From contig JAUCBJ010007698.1 of NCBI GenBank assembly GCA_032718475.1, forward strand, positions 1 to 64,000: a stretch of 64,000 nucleotides of DNA, read 5' to 3'. This document shows, piece after piece, positions 1-9,789 of the stretch. Origin of the DNA: Nemertoderma westbladi. Taxonomy: Eukaryota; Xenacoelomorpha; Nemertodermatida; Nemertodermatidae. Position 1 is the stretch's first letter, and every line of letters begins with the position of its first letter. The position numbers were made by a program, and so were the translations under genes. The notes below the pieces were generated by a model. The model searched no databases. It was not told the origin of the DNA and saw only the letters and a program-made list of their open reading frames with translations.

Positions 1-2149
1 CAGGTTGACACATTGTTACAGAGGGTGGTGGTATACCCTTTTGGGTATTTACTAATTTATCGCGTTCAAGCGCGATACTTTGCTGCACTTCTTGCAACTC
101 TAGCCTACTTTCCCTTACTGTGCCCTTGAATTGCAGGACAGTCTCCTGCATCTGCCCGAGCAGGATATCCATCCCCCGCCGTCTCTCGTCTACCCAATCA
201 ACCGCCGAAACGGGATCCGCCAACGTCGTAGCGGGCGGACGAGGGACAACGGGCGACAAATTTGGAATATTTCGCTCGGGGTCCAGGACCTGAACTGTCT
301 CTTGGGCAGTTCTACGGGGCACAGGTAGCTTAGTGCTATGCAGAGGGAATTTAGAAGCAGTTTCAGGGAGCACAGGTGTATCTATCACCGAAGGGGTGAT
401 TTCAAGAACAGGCCTAATTATTTCAGGCTCATCCACTATAGTAGGGAGTCTTTCTATTTTAATTATTTGGTCTGTGGGCTCTGTACTACCTAAGTTGGTG
501 TTATTTAGTTGCCTTCTAACAGCTGGAGGCAAATCAGGCAATTTCTGACGGTGGAATGTTCTTTTACGTCTGCTTAGACGAGATCTATTTCCTTTGCCTT
601 CAGTATCGGTGGTATCGCCTTCTTCAGATGATGTATACCCCTGTCTTTTGGGAGTAGATCGCCTCATCATCTGCATATTACTAGCTGTTAACTGTTTATT
701 GAAGTTGTCTTGCCTCTCTTGAAGATTTTCCAACTCTAGTTGGGTTGCCTCTTCAGATGCCCTCCGTTCTGCTTCTGCCACTGCCTCTGCTGTTTTTCTT
801 TCGGCTTCTGCCGCTGCCACTGCTGCTGCCGCTTTCCTTTCCGCTTCGGCCTCTGCCACTGCCACTGCTGCTGCCGCTGCCGCTGCCTTTCTATCCGGTT
901 CTGCCTCTGCCACTGCTGCTGCTGCCTTTCTTTCCGCTTCTGCCTCTGCCACTGCTGCTGCCACTGCTGCTGCCTTTCTATCTTCTATACGTTTTTTCTT
1001 TAATTGTTCTTCTTGGTCTCTAGCGATGCGGAGTTGTTCATCGAATTTAGCTTGGTTCGCCGCTAACCTATCCACCTCAATTGCATCCAACACACGCTGG
1101 GCTCCTTCACTATTAGGGCTAAGCCCATCTAGTCTTCTCCGCAACTCTTCATCACCTACGAAACGCTGATAGTCTGACAGATATATGTCAATGGCATCCC
1201 TCTTATGCGGTTTCTCTGCCGTCGCTTCACTTTCCACTTGGGAAAAAGTAGCGTCTGTTGATTCTCCATGGGTTGAGCGCTCCTCCAACTGAGCTTTCCA
1301 CTGAGCTGCTCCTTGAACCTGGCGACTCACCCGTTGAAACCAAGTCTTTACGGCAACTTGCAACGACGTGTCTTGTTTTCTTTTAGAAGCCTCCTCAAAG
1401 GCGGATAAGATTAGCCTAATCCGCAGAACTCTTTCTCTAACTTGATAAAGCAGCGATCCCTGCTCTTGAGGTCCTTGAGGTTGTTGAAAAAGTTGCTTTT
1501 CTATTCGCTCCATAGAGCTGAAGAATCCCTGTGCGTATCCGGCTGCGGACCTCTTCCACACAGCTGGATCGATGGTTTCCTTGGCTACTCCCATCCGGTG
1601 TATGTCTTCCCAGGCAGCTTCTGATAAATCAAACGGGAGTCCGGGTCCGGGGAAGTTCCATTGCGACTCGACAATAGACTTCAGTTCTTCACTCGTGTAT
1701 CCCGCGTAACTATCTCTAGTTGACCGTTGACTTCTCGCCCAATCGATCTGGTGTTCTTCCACCGCGATCAATAACCCAGCGAGCACGGCTGCAGGAAGGA
1801 TGAGAAGGGGATCCGTATAAACCGCATCCGTCATCTCTGCTCCGCTCTCGGGTGTCAGCTCTACAGTATCCTCACTACTGGAGCTGCTGGGCCGCTGAGG
1901 AATAAGTTCTTGACTAGCGGGTTGTTGCTGTTCCGCTGCCTTTTGATCCCGCTTGACCTGAGCTCGAGTGCCTATGATAGACCTACGATGTTGGACCAGC
2001 CTAGGTTCTGTTATTACTACTGGAGGGATGACCTTCCTCACAGTGGGAGGTGAACTGGATTTACGACCAGACGGTTGTACGTCTCTATCTGAGTCGCAGA
2101 TAGTTACATCTAATAAACTGTCTGACAGGTTCTGCTTAGTATCAGACAT
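1..2149 (-). CDS. Gag-like coiled-coil ORF of an LTR retroelement, cut by the window edge
   Basis: Reading the minus strand from the ATG at 2149-2147 gives an open frame of about 716 codons that runs off the left edge without a stop. It begins M-S-D-T, the same four residues that begin the BEL/Pao gag at 30567. The first third is acidic and polar. A long Ala/Glu/Arg-rich heptad-like stretch (about residues 385-465, bases 750-995) is coded by near-repeats of GCA/GCG codons and should form a coiled coil. A basic Ser/Arg-rich patch and a Pro-rich part follow. No zinc knuckle or protease lies inside the window; those would be expected beyond the left edge. The gag assignment is inferred from architecture and the resemblance to 28328-30567. 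A host coiled-coil protein is possible. The lack of any stop suggests a young copy. Confidence 0.6.
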   Translation of the reverse strand, partial: MSDTKQNLSDSLLDVTICDSDRDVQPSGRKSSSPPTVRKVIPPVVITEPRLVQHRRSIIGTRAQVKRDQKAAEQQQPASQELIPQRPSSSSSEDTVELTPESGAEMTDAVYTDPLLILPAAVLAGLLIAVEEHQIDWARSQRSTRDSYAGYTSEELKSIVESQWNFPGPGLPFDLSEAAWEDIHRMGVAKETIDPAVWKRSAAGYAQGFFSSMERIEKQLFQQPQGPQEQGSLLYQVRERVLRIRLILSAFEEASKRKQDTSLQVAVKTWFQRVSRQVQGAAQWKAQLEERSTHGESTDATFSQVESEATAEKPHKRDAIDIYLSDYQRFVGDEELRRRLDGLSPNSEGAQRVLDAIEVDRLAANQAKFDEQLRIARDQEEQLKKKRIEDRKAAAVAAAVAEAEAERKAAAAVAEAEPDRKAAAAAAAVAVAEAEAERKAAAAVAAAEAERKTAEAVAEAERRASEEATQLELENLQERQDNFNKQLTASNMQMMRRSTPKRQGYTSSEEGDTTDTEGKGNRSRLSRRKRTFHRQKLPDLPPAVRRQLNNTNLGSTEPTDQIIKIERLPTIVDEPEIIRPVLEITPSVIDTPVLPETASKFPLHSTKLPVPRRTAQETVQVLDPERNIPNLSPVVPRPPATTLADPVSAVDWVDERRRGMDILLGQMQETVLQFKGTVRESRLELQEVQQSIALERDKLVNTQKGIPPPSVTMCQP

Positions 2150-2269
2150 GACTATGTATACCGTTGAATGTCTACTGCTGTATTACAGTCTGAGTAAGTC
2201 TAATAACTCAGTATTAACTGCTAGCCTAGTAATTAATTACCGGTACTGCTACTCAGTGTAGCGTGATAT

Positions 2270-2525
2270 ATAATATATTAGAATACCGGTATGCTTATAG
2301 TATATATAACTATTATTACAGACTAGGTTTATCACAGAATACCGGTATAATTTTAGCACAAATATATATAAATATATAATAGGCCTATCGGAATACCGGT
2401 ATACAGCTTACAGTTTATAGTATATATAATTCTGGACTAGAATTAATTACAAGTACCGGTATAATTTCAGCCTAAATTTATAGAAATAAAGATAATAGGC
2501 CTATCGTAAATACCGGTATATCAAT
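2270..2525. repeat. Degenerate tandem repeat around ACCGGTAT palindromes
   Basis: Five ATACCGGTAT-like motifs occur at about 2285, 2340, 2391, 2452 and 2511. The blocks between them repeat with a period near 115 bp: TATAGTATATATAA, ATAGGCCTATCG and AATACCGGTATA each appear twice. It lies 120-375 bp upstream of the gag-like ATG, comparable in position to the duplication upstream of the 30567 ATG. Confidence 0.6.
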
Positions 2526-3467
2526 TATTTTAAATAATTGAATTTCTGAATTTTAGGGTTACTTGGTTACTTTACTTACTTTATTACCGTTATTTGAGCA
2601 GTAATCCAACTGATATTGAGACCTAATGGTTGTATGGTAGGCCTACGATTTATAAATCGTTAGATTTGATTTATAATATATATATACCCGTTTTAGTGGG
2701 TTTTGTCAATGTTTGAAATAAATGTTATTATTTCTGGGGAGTAATCACTACACAAAGCGGTGCGCTTTCAGTGAAGTGTTACTTATAGACACTAAAACAA
2801 ATAATTCTAATTTACCTAAGTTACTTAATACTACAAATTACGTACAATTCGGGTGAGATTACAATCTCTAAATAAACACAAAATTTACAAAAAAACACAA
2901 AATACGAATTTTTAGGGTAATTTTACAAGAAGTCTACAAACCAGCCTAACAAAGGGTTAGAAAACTGGTTCTTACAACGGACAGGGTACTACGGTATTTG
3001 AAATAATAAGTAGTAGTAAATACACTGCGTTGTCTAGATAGGAAAATACCACCGCCTGACGACCTATAGCCGTATCGCTATAGGTTCTACGTTATGTATC
3101 ACGGAGTGTTCCTACCTAGAAGTTAATAGAGCTAATCGAATGTGCCTATCAACCACTTTACAACACAGATATAATGTCTACAATAATTACTTCGGAAAGT
3201 ACTGTACACTAAACCCTAAATTAGGTACGAGTACTTGTATAACAGATAATCAGTAGTTAAATATACTTGAACAGCTAAAAGAACCACGGCATCTGCTGGA
3301 GTGACCGATGCACAAAAATCACCAGTCTTTACCTACGCCGAGCAGCCCGTGTAGTACCGGGGTTAATTTAACTATAGCGGTATGTATAACAAACACAATT
3401 ACTGTAGGAACAAACTTAGGGAATGAATGTTGCGGATAATCGCATAAACTCTGAATAATAAATATTA

Positions 3468-4045
3468 CGCTACGCGTACAAACTACTCAAACAAAATACA
3501 GACCGAACACTGACAGACTACTATCAAGCCTAAACAAACTACGGTATATGCAGACTCCGAAATGATTAGGGAGTATGCGCTCTAACCCAGTAGTGCGACT
3601 TATTCTTTAGTTGGGGGTTTACCTTACAGCGTTCGCTGCCCCTACTGCCTAACCGTACTTAATCGGACAGATGATCTACACACGCGGCAATCCGTTCAGA
3701 CCTAATAACAGCCAGACAACTATCCAGCCTACAAATTATCTAAATAAAATTATACGCTACCCGTACAGACTTACACAAACAAAGTACAGACTAAACGATG
3801 GCAGACTACTCTCAAGCCTAAATAAACTACAGGACATGCAGACTCCGAAATGATTAGGGAGTATGCGCTCTAACCCAGTAGTGCGACTTATTCTTTAGTT
3901 GGGGGTTTACCTCACTGCGTTCGCTGCCCCTACTTCCTAATCGTACTTAATCGGACAGGTGATCTACACACACTGCAATCCGTTCGGACTTAACAGCAAT
4001 CAGACAACAGCTCAGCCTACAAATCGTCTGTACAATCTGATCAGG
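3468..4045. repeat. Tandem duplication, period 288 bp
   Basis: Two adjacent copies (about 3468-3755 and 3756-4045). The shared core runs from CAAGCCTAAA (3525 and 3813) through the text GCAGACTCCGAAATGATTAG to TAATCGGACAG and the ACTGCGTTCGCTGCCCCTA type sequence. The copies differ at scattered bases, so the duplication is not recent. Confidence 0.7.
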
Positions 4046-4317
4046 TTTACACGCCTTCTGTTCAATACTGGCCTACAAACAAATAAAACTGACAGAAATA
4101 AGTAAGCTCCAAAAGAAACAAGGGGTGTACAGTCCCTAATCTCTTAAACAGCCTACCGGTATACAACAATCAAATCGAATAATACTAGTGTACTTATACG
4201 GCAGTACCGGTTCTAGCGGTTGGGCCTACTGACCTACAGGTGTACTGTTCAGGTTTACCGGTTGACCGGTACTTTCAACTTTATTGCTTACTGCAATAAA
4301 GAAGCTATATCCTTTAA

Positions 4318-5541
4318 TGTTCGCGCTTTCAGACCTTTGGCAGTTTAACCCACCAAATTAAGATGTCTTCTAGATATTAAATCAGTTTTTAGTCTATGAC
4401 AAGTATTTGATTCACTACACTAGTCGAAACCAATCCGTGCGCGACCATTCACCCGCTGGAGATTCCCGGGAGATTGGGTTCGACGGTTTAATTTTATTGC
4501 TATGTAAGCCTAATGTATTATTCGACTGACAGTATTATATAATCTCTGACAATATTTTTCACCTTCGGTAATATTAACAGTTCCTTTAGGACGTGGCGCT
4601 TTATCTATATAAACAGAGTTATGACTTAAACTACTCACAACGATATGGCTTAATTATAATTCACATATATGGCGCATTCTTTAGGAATTGCTTCTTTAAC
4701 AGACTCACTCATACACAATGCTGCACAATACTGCACACTAATCTGCCAATCTTCACTGATTTTAGTCACATATAAAAGGAACACAGGCTGACTCATGTAG
4801 GGTCTATCAAATAACATTAGATTCACTTCAAACCACTTTAACATAAGTCACAATCGTTTATCTGTAACCCTTCTCTCTTACCTTCGGTATATCAAGAATA
4901 TTGGGTTTCGGGGTTATCTATCGTTATTCCAAATATAATTATTCATCAACCATGTTATGAAGAACTGACAGTAAATAGCAGTATAAAACAACAACTGAAC
5001 ACTGATTGTTATGAGTTTGCAATGTTTCAGCAGTCAGGATGTATGATCCGTCAGCAGTCCGCAGGTTAAAGGATATATGCCCTTTATAATTAAACCTACT
5101 AGTGTAAGACTAAAAACAGTAAAGCACAAAATACTTCCAAGCCGTTCTTTCTTTTGCTCAGGACTGAATGTATACACTGCACATAGGCATTGCGTCATTT
5201 CTCGGAAATTTTCTGTACAAGGAGCCACAAAAACGCTCTAATTGGCTGACTGAACTGAGAGACGCCGTAGAACAAAGGAAATCAACACGTATGAATGTCA
5301 GCTGTTAACCGTAGTCATAGTAACTACTGTTCAAGAGTAGCTATCACCCCTTTGCGTCACGAATTGCCATAGAATCATAAAATATGCCTTTCACAGTACA
5401 CATACGGAGGAAATAGGTCTTAGATCCTCTAAAAACACCGATACAGCAATAATACGGTCTCTTACACTTATTAAATCAACTACAGAGTATTTTAATGTAA
5501 AAGATAATAAAAATAACGGGGCAATTCAGCAAAGGCTTTTA
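4318..5541. repeat. Dispersed repeat R1, left copy (contains an empty transposon site)
   Basis: This matches 60316-61080 plus 63414-63885 in the same orientation with only scattered differences, from GTTCGCGCTTTCAGACC to GCAAAGGCTTTTACA. A 13-bp imperfect stem (4423-4435 with 4472-4484) lies in the first part and is kept in the other copy. A short stretch near 4995-5065 differs between copies. At 5073-5078 the sequence GGATATATGCCC is uninterrupted, whereas in the right copy a 2333-bp element is inserted there. The nature of R1 is unknown; no convincing protein is encoded. Confidence 0.8.
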
Positions 5542-5544
5542 CAG

Positions 5545-6567
5545 GGTGGGCGCTACTCCTATCTGCTACCCGAAGGTAGGGGTGGGCGCTACTCCTATCT
5601 GCTACCCGAAGGTAGGGGTGGGCGCTACTCCTATCTGCTACCCGAAGGTAGGGGTGGGCGCTACTCCTATCTGCTACCCGAAGGTAGGGGTGGGCGCTAC
5701 TCCTATCTGCTACCCGAAGGTAGGGGTGGGCGCTACTCCTATCTGCTACCCGAAGGTAGGGGTGGGCGCTACTCCTATCTGCTACCCGAAGGTAGGGGTG
5801 GGCGCTACTCCTATCTGCTACCCGAAGGTAGGGGTGGGCGCTACTCCTATCTGCTACCCGAAGGTAGGGGGGGGGGGGGGCGCTACTCCTATCTGCTACC
5901 CGAAGGTAGGGGTGGGCGCTACTCCTATCTGCTACCCGAAGGTAGGGGTTGGCGCTACTCCTATCTGCTACCCGAAGGTAGGGGTGGGCGCTACTCCTAT
6001 CTGCTACCCGAAAGTAGGGGTGGGCGCTACTCCTATCTGCTACCCGTAGGTAGGGGTGGGCGCTACTCCTATCTGCTACCCGAAGGTAGGGGTGGGCGCT
6101 ACTCCTATCTGCTACCCGAAGGTAGGGGTGGGCGCTACTCCTATCTGCTACCCGAAGGTAGGGGTGGGCGCTACTCCTATCTGCTACCCGAAGGTAGGGG
6201 TGGGCGCTACTCCTATCTGCTACCCGAAGGTAGGGGTGGGCGCTACTCCTATCTGCTACCCGAAGGTAGGGGTGGGCGCTACTCCTATCTGCTACCCGAA
6301 GGTAGGGGTGGGCGCTACTCCTATCTGCTACCCGAAGGTAGGGGTGGGCGCTACTCCTATCTGCTATCCGAAAGTAGGGGTGGGCGCTACTCCTATCTGC
6401 TACCCGAAGGTAGGGGTGGGCGCTACTCCTATCTGCTACCCGAAGGTAGGGGTGGGCGCTACTCCTATCTGCTACCCGAAGGTAGAGGTGGGCGCTACTC
6501 CTATCTGCTATCCGAAAGTAGGGGTGGGCGCTACTCCTATCTGCTACCCGAAGGTAGGGGTGGGCGT
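5545..6567. repeat. 36-bp minisatellite, about 28 copies, hairpin in every unit
   Basis: Unit GGTGGGCGCTACTCCTATCTGCTACCCGAAGGTAGG is repeated with very few substitutions (split here: GGTGGGCGCTACTCCTAT then CTGCTACCCGAAGGTAGG). The period is 36 bp = 12 codons and has no stop in several frames, so both strands are open for hundreds of codons (12-residue periodic products); this is a consequence of the period and not evidence of a gene. Each unit contains CTACC-CGAA-GGTAG, i.e. on the minus strand CTACC-TTCG-GGTAG. One unit has a 14-G run (5867-5880) that adds 6 bp and keeps phase. The array begins exactly where R1-left ends. Confidence 0.95.
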
Positions 6568-8274
6568 TACAAGATTGCATTGATTTTACATTTTTTCCCA
6601 GCGAAAAAAGTAAAATAATATATATTTAGTGGAATTTTTTGAATTTTCTTAAATGTGTTGAAAGAGCTTCGACGTAGAATTAGGTTTGCAAGTTATTTGA
6701 TACAAATTTGATACAAATTAAATAGGTTTGCAAGTTATTTGAGCAAAATCGTTATTAGAAATTCAGTGTCTGCGCAGCGTACTCAAAAACGGAACTCAAT
6801 ATCTAATATTGGTTTATGTTGTTAAGCTGCTCTCTAGTTACGTAATAAATATTCGAGAACATTAAATTATTTAACATTGAGTAAGGCAGCATCAGGAGTT
6901 GAAGAGTACAATAATTGGAATAATAGCAGTAACTATGGAAGCAATATAGTAAAATACTATAGTTCAATTTATTTTGTAACACTATATCGCTCTATGTTTT
7001 ATTAAAGAATTTAGAACAAAAAAAACAAATTTAAGAATAAAATTACGTATTACATGGGAAAAAAACGTAGAACACCTTTTTTCAATATTCTCTCGACCCC
7101 TTTTTATTAACCTCGGTAAGGCTCGGTAAATAAAATACCTCGAGAAAAGTGAAAAAGTTCTATTTTTTTCCAATGAAATAAATAATTATCTTTTGCGGCA
7201 AGAAAGGGATATTTTAATAAAACTACCAATTACGACAAACGGCACTTATTCGATATGGGTGACCCAATTTTGAAATTTTACTAAATATACTAAAAACATA
7301 TAAGCCTAAATCTATTCTATCATCTTATGTTCTAGAACTAATATTTCACTTTCGGACAGTACGATGGTAGCTAGTAATTTTTATTTTGTTTTAGCTAGTA
7401 TTATTTATTAATAAGTGAAAAAAATTAAATTTAAAAATTTGATATTTTTTTGAAAATGGCTTTAATCATGAGGTTTCTTTGTTCTAGTACAAATATTTTA
7501 CATTCTGACAATAAGATGGTAGCTTGTAACTTTGATTTTGTGTTTCGACTACTTTTTATTAGCGAGTAAAACAAATAAGAATTATAATTTAACCCTCAAT
7601 TAAATTTGTGTGGAATAATTTATGGTTGCTATACATTTTCATTTGATAGTCAGGGTAGCTAGTAATTGTTATTTGATAGTCAGGGTAGCTAGTAATTGTT
7701 ATTTGATAGTCAGGGTAGCTAGAATTAATTTACTAGCTAGTTTTTTTTTATACAAAATATAAATGTTAATACAAACGGAACTCTAGCCAGTTATGGGTGC
7801 CATAGTATAACTCGTTTTGTTTTATTCACTGTTATTCAACTATCTCCTGTTTTATTTTATTATGTGCAGTTTTATTTTATGACAGCGGTGTCTTATTTTA
7901 TGCTTCTATGACAGCGGTGTCTCCACCCAAATAATATAATAATAATAATAATAATAGCCCAAAAATTTATTTTGTTATTTTAAGAACACTAGCTACCATA
8001 ATAATACAATAATGCAGTAACTAACGTCTCTCAGAAGGTGAACTTTATGTTCTAGACCAAAAAGATTCCACTACACCACGGGGGCTCCTGCATCGTTCCG
8101 ATTGAATTTGCCTTACGTAGTTAGTAAGCTACCTTTCGGTTGCTATTGAATACAGTCCGCCCTAAAGGATGGATTTAATCTGTATCCTAATACAGTTAGC
8201 AGTTATTCCCTGTACTGCAAACGAATCTTATTGTTTATATATTTAAACGTTAAACATCAATGAGATTGTATAAA
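6568..8274. other. Intergenic A+T-rich DNA with repeat relics
   Basis: No gene is seen. 6764-7190 is a relic of the repeat found inverted at 20320-20911: a single unit of the 51-bp type (AGTGTCTGC ... AAAACGGAACTCAATAT) at 6764-6805, then the shared flank AACACTATATCGCT near 6979. 7260-7560 belongs to an A+T-rich family with GCTAG and TTCTAGAA palindromes also seen near 36.6-37.3, 51.2-51.4 and 59.6-59.9 kb. 7937-7957 is an AAT microsatellite. 8060-8095 is a fragment resembling the 5' half of the tRNA-like sequence at 8344-8415. Confidence 0.6.
7637..7727. repeat. 30-bp tandem repeat, three copies
   Basis: The unit ATTTGATAGTCAGGGTAGCT plus AGTAATTGTT occurs three times in a row; the third copy is cut short in AGAATTAATT. 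Confidence 0.9.
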
Positions 8275-8343
8275 TTATTAAGTAATTTAAACAGGACTTA
8301 TTATGAACCAACTCTATAGCAAATGGAGCGGAAAAAATGAATT

Positions 8344-8415
8344 CGCCAACAGCGGGGATTGAACCCGCGTCTCCCGATAAACGTTCAGATATACTGACCA
8401 CTACACCATGGAGGC
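8344..8415 (-). pseudogene. tRNA-like sequence (tRNA pseudogene or SINE head)
   Basis: On the minus strand a 72-nt cloverleaf can be drawn: acceptor GCCTCCA/TGTTGGC with two mismatches, a weak D stem with the box A-like TGGTGTAGTGGTCAGTA, an anticodon stem with two G-T pairs and a perfect T stem GCGGG-TTCAATC-CCCGC. The D and T arms resemble eukaryotic tRNA-Asp-type sequences, but position 33 is C and the anticodon position would read GTT. A degenerate piece of the same D-arm side occurs at 8060-8095. A functional tRNA is unlikely. Confidence 0.55.
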
Positions 8416-8737
8416 TCCTGCATCATTCAGCATTAGTGTGGCCTGGGACCCCATTTTTTGAAAATTTATGGCATCATATTTTGTTGTTAATTTGAATGTA
8501 TAATATCAAGGAGACTTGTTCTAGAACATTGTAAATTACAAAAAATACAAAGACATATATGTATATATATGTTAAATATATATGAAATAAATAAATATAT
8601 AATATATATACAATAACATATATATTTATATTTATATTTAATTATTATTATTTTTTTTTTATTATTCATATTTTTTTATTATTTATATTTTTTATTATTT
8701 ATATAATATAATACAAAACATATATATATATGTTAAA

Positions 8738-9067
8738 TAAAAATAAAATAATAGGAAGGCATTTTAAACAACCATGTTCAGCATGATCCGGTCTCTTAAC
8801 TTTGTGTCCCTGCTTAATTAAAATGATGACTACTTACGGTTGAACAGATAGGAACATGTTGTTTCTGTGTTTCCAATTAATTTTACTTGCTTGAAGACTA
8901 CTTACGGTTGAACAGATAGGAACATGTTGTTTCTCTGTTTCCAAATAATTTTACTTGCTTGATATTGGTCTGTCAAAAACATAATTCGTTCAACTCAAAA
9001 TTATATTTAAGAGACCGGATCATGCTGAACATGGTTGTATAAAATGCCTTCCTATTATTTTATTTTT
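8738..9067. mobile_element. MITE-like unit with about 60-bp inverted ends, plus partial second copy
   Basis: Left end AATAGGAAGGCATTTTA...ATGTTCAGCATGATCCGGTC (8738-8799) is the complement of 9010-9067. A second right half (from TTTGTGTCCCTGCTTAA near 9330 to 9527) repeats the internal ACTACTTACGGTTGAACAG block and the right end, so the element was partly duplicated. The internal block itself appears twice (8829-8870 and 8898-8940). Confidence 0.7.
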
Positions 9068-9789
9068 ATTATAATTAGCAACCATGCACTTGACAAATTA
9101 TCTCATATAGTGTTGCTAAGGAAATGATTGCTTATTTGATCTGGAATGCAATACTATTTTGTTTATTATGTATGTGTGTGTGTTTAGCTGGGTTTTGGTG
9201 TAGTTAGTTTGATTAACATGTGTCCTGCACGGGTTAGTGTAGCTGATGAGCCAAATCCCGGCGAAACACATATGCAAAAATGTAACCAATGTGATAATTT
9301 TACTTACAGTATTTAAACAGGGTTGCGCTTTGTGTCCCTGCTTAAATAAAACGATGACTACTTACGGTTGAACAGATAGGAACATGTTGTTTCTCTGTTT
9401 CCAAATAATTTTACTTGCTTGATATTGGTCTGTCAAAAACATAATTCGTTCAACTCAAAATTATATTTAAGAGACCGGATCATGCTGAACATGGTTGTAT
9501 AAAATGCCTTCCTATTATTTTATTTTTATTATTTGTTATTATATATATATATATATGTTGAATACATACATAAATTATATAACCGTAGATCTTGTCGCCA
9601 TGATAGTGAAAAAAAATGGGGCCCCAAACCAGACTAATGCCCATCATTTGATTGATATAATTTTTCCGCTCCATTTGCTATAGAATTGGATCATCCAAAG
9701 TCCTGTTTAAATTACTTAATAATAGCAGGTTTTATTTATCCTTAATGTATAATAATATGATTTGAAGTGATTATATTAGGCCTAACAGA

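Larger units (their letters stand above)
2150..4317 (-). other. Presumed leader/LTR-side region of the left retroelement
   Basis: No protein-coding frame is convincing here. The stretch is A+T-rich and carries two tandem duplications listed separately (around 2270-2525 and 3468-4045). Because it lies directly upstream of the gag-like start it may contain the untranslated leader and the 5' LTR, but the partner LTR would be outside the window, so LTR limits cannot be set. Confidence 0.3.
8275..9723. mobile_element. Non-autonomous inverted-repeat element upstream of sNHE
   Basis: The ends are inverted: TTATTAAGTAATTTAAACAG at 8275 and its complement ending at 9723. The match continues inward through CTATAGCAAATGGAGCGG (about 8316-8334) and, after an interruption, through the TGGGRCCCCATTTTTT segment (about 8446 and 9617), giving arms of about 150 bp. 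The left arm additionally holds a tRNA-like sequence. Nested inside is another inverted-repeat unit (8738-9067). No transposase frame is present, so it is non-autonomous. The family is unknown. Confidence 0.65.

Noticed and set aside
740-1023. Cys- and Leu/Pro-rich plus-strand frames
   Set aside because: Low-complexity antisense of the Ala-rich coiled coil on the minus strand.
5542-6567. Telomere-like repeat
   Set aside because: The unit is 36 bp and not a short G-rich telomeric type; it is internal and lies beside dispersed repeat R1.
5492-6583. Long repetitive open frames on both strands (12-residue repeats)
   Set aside because: They follow from a 36-bp, stop-free period; no start context, no non-repetitive domain and both strands are equally open.
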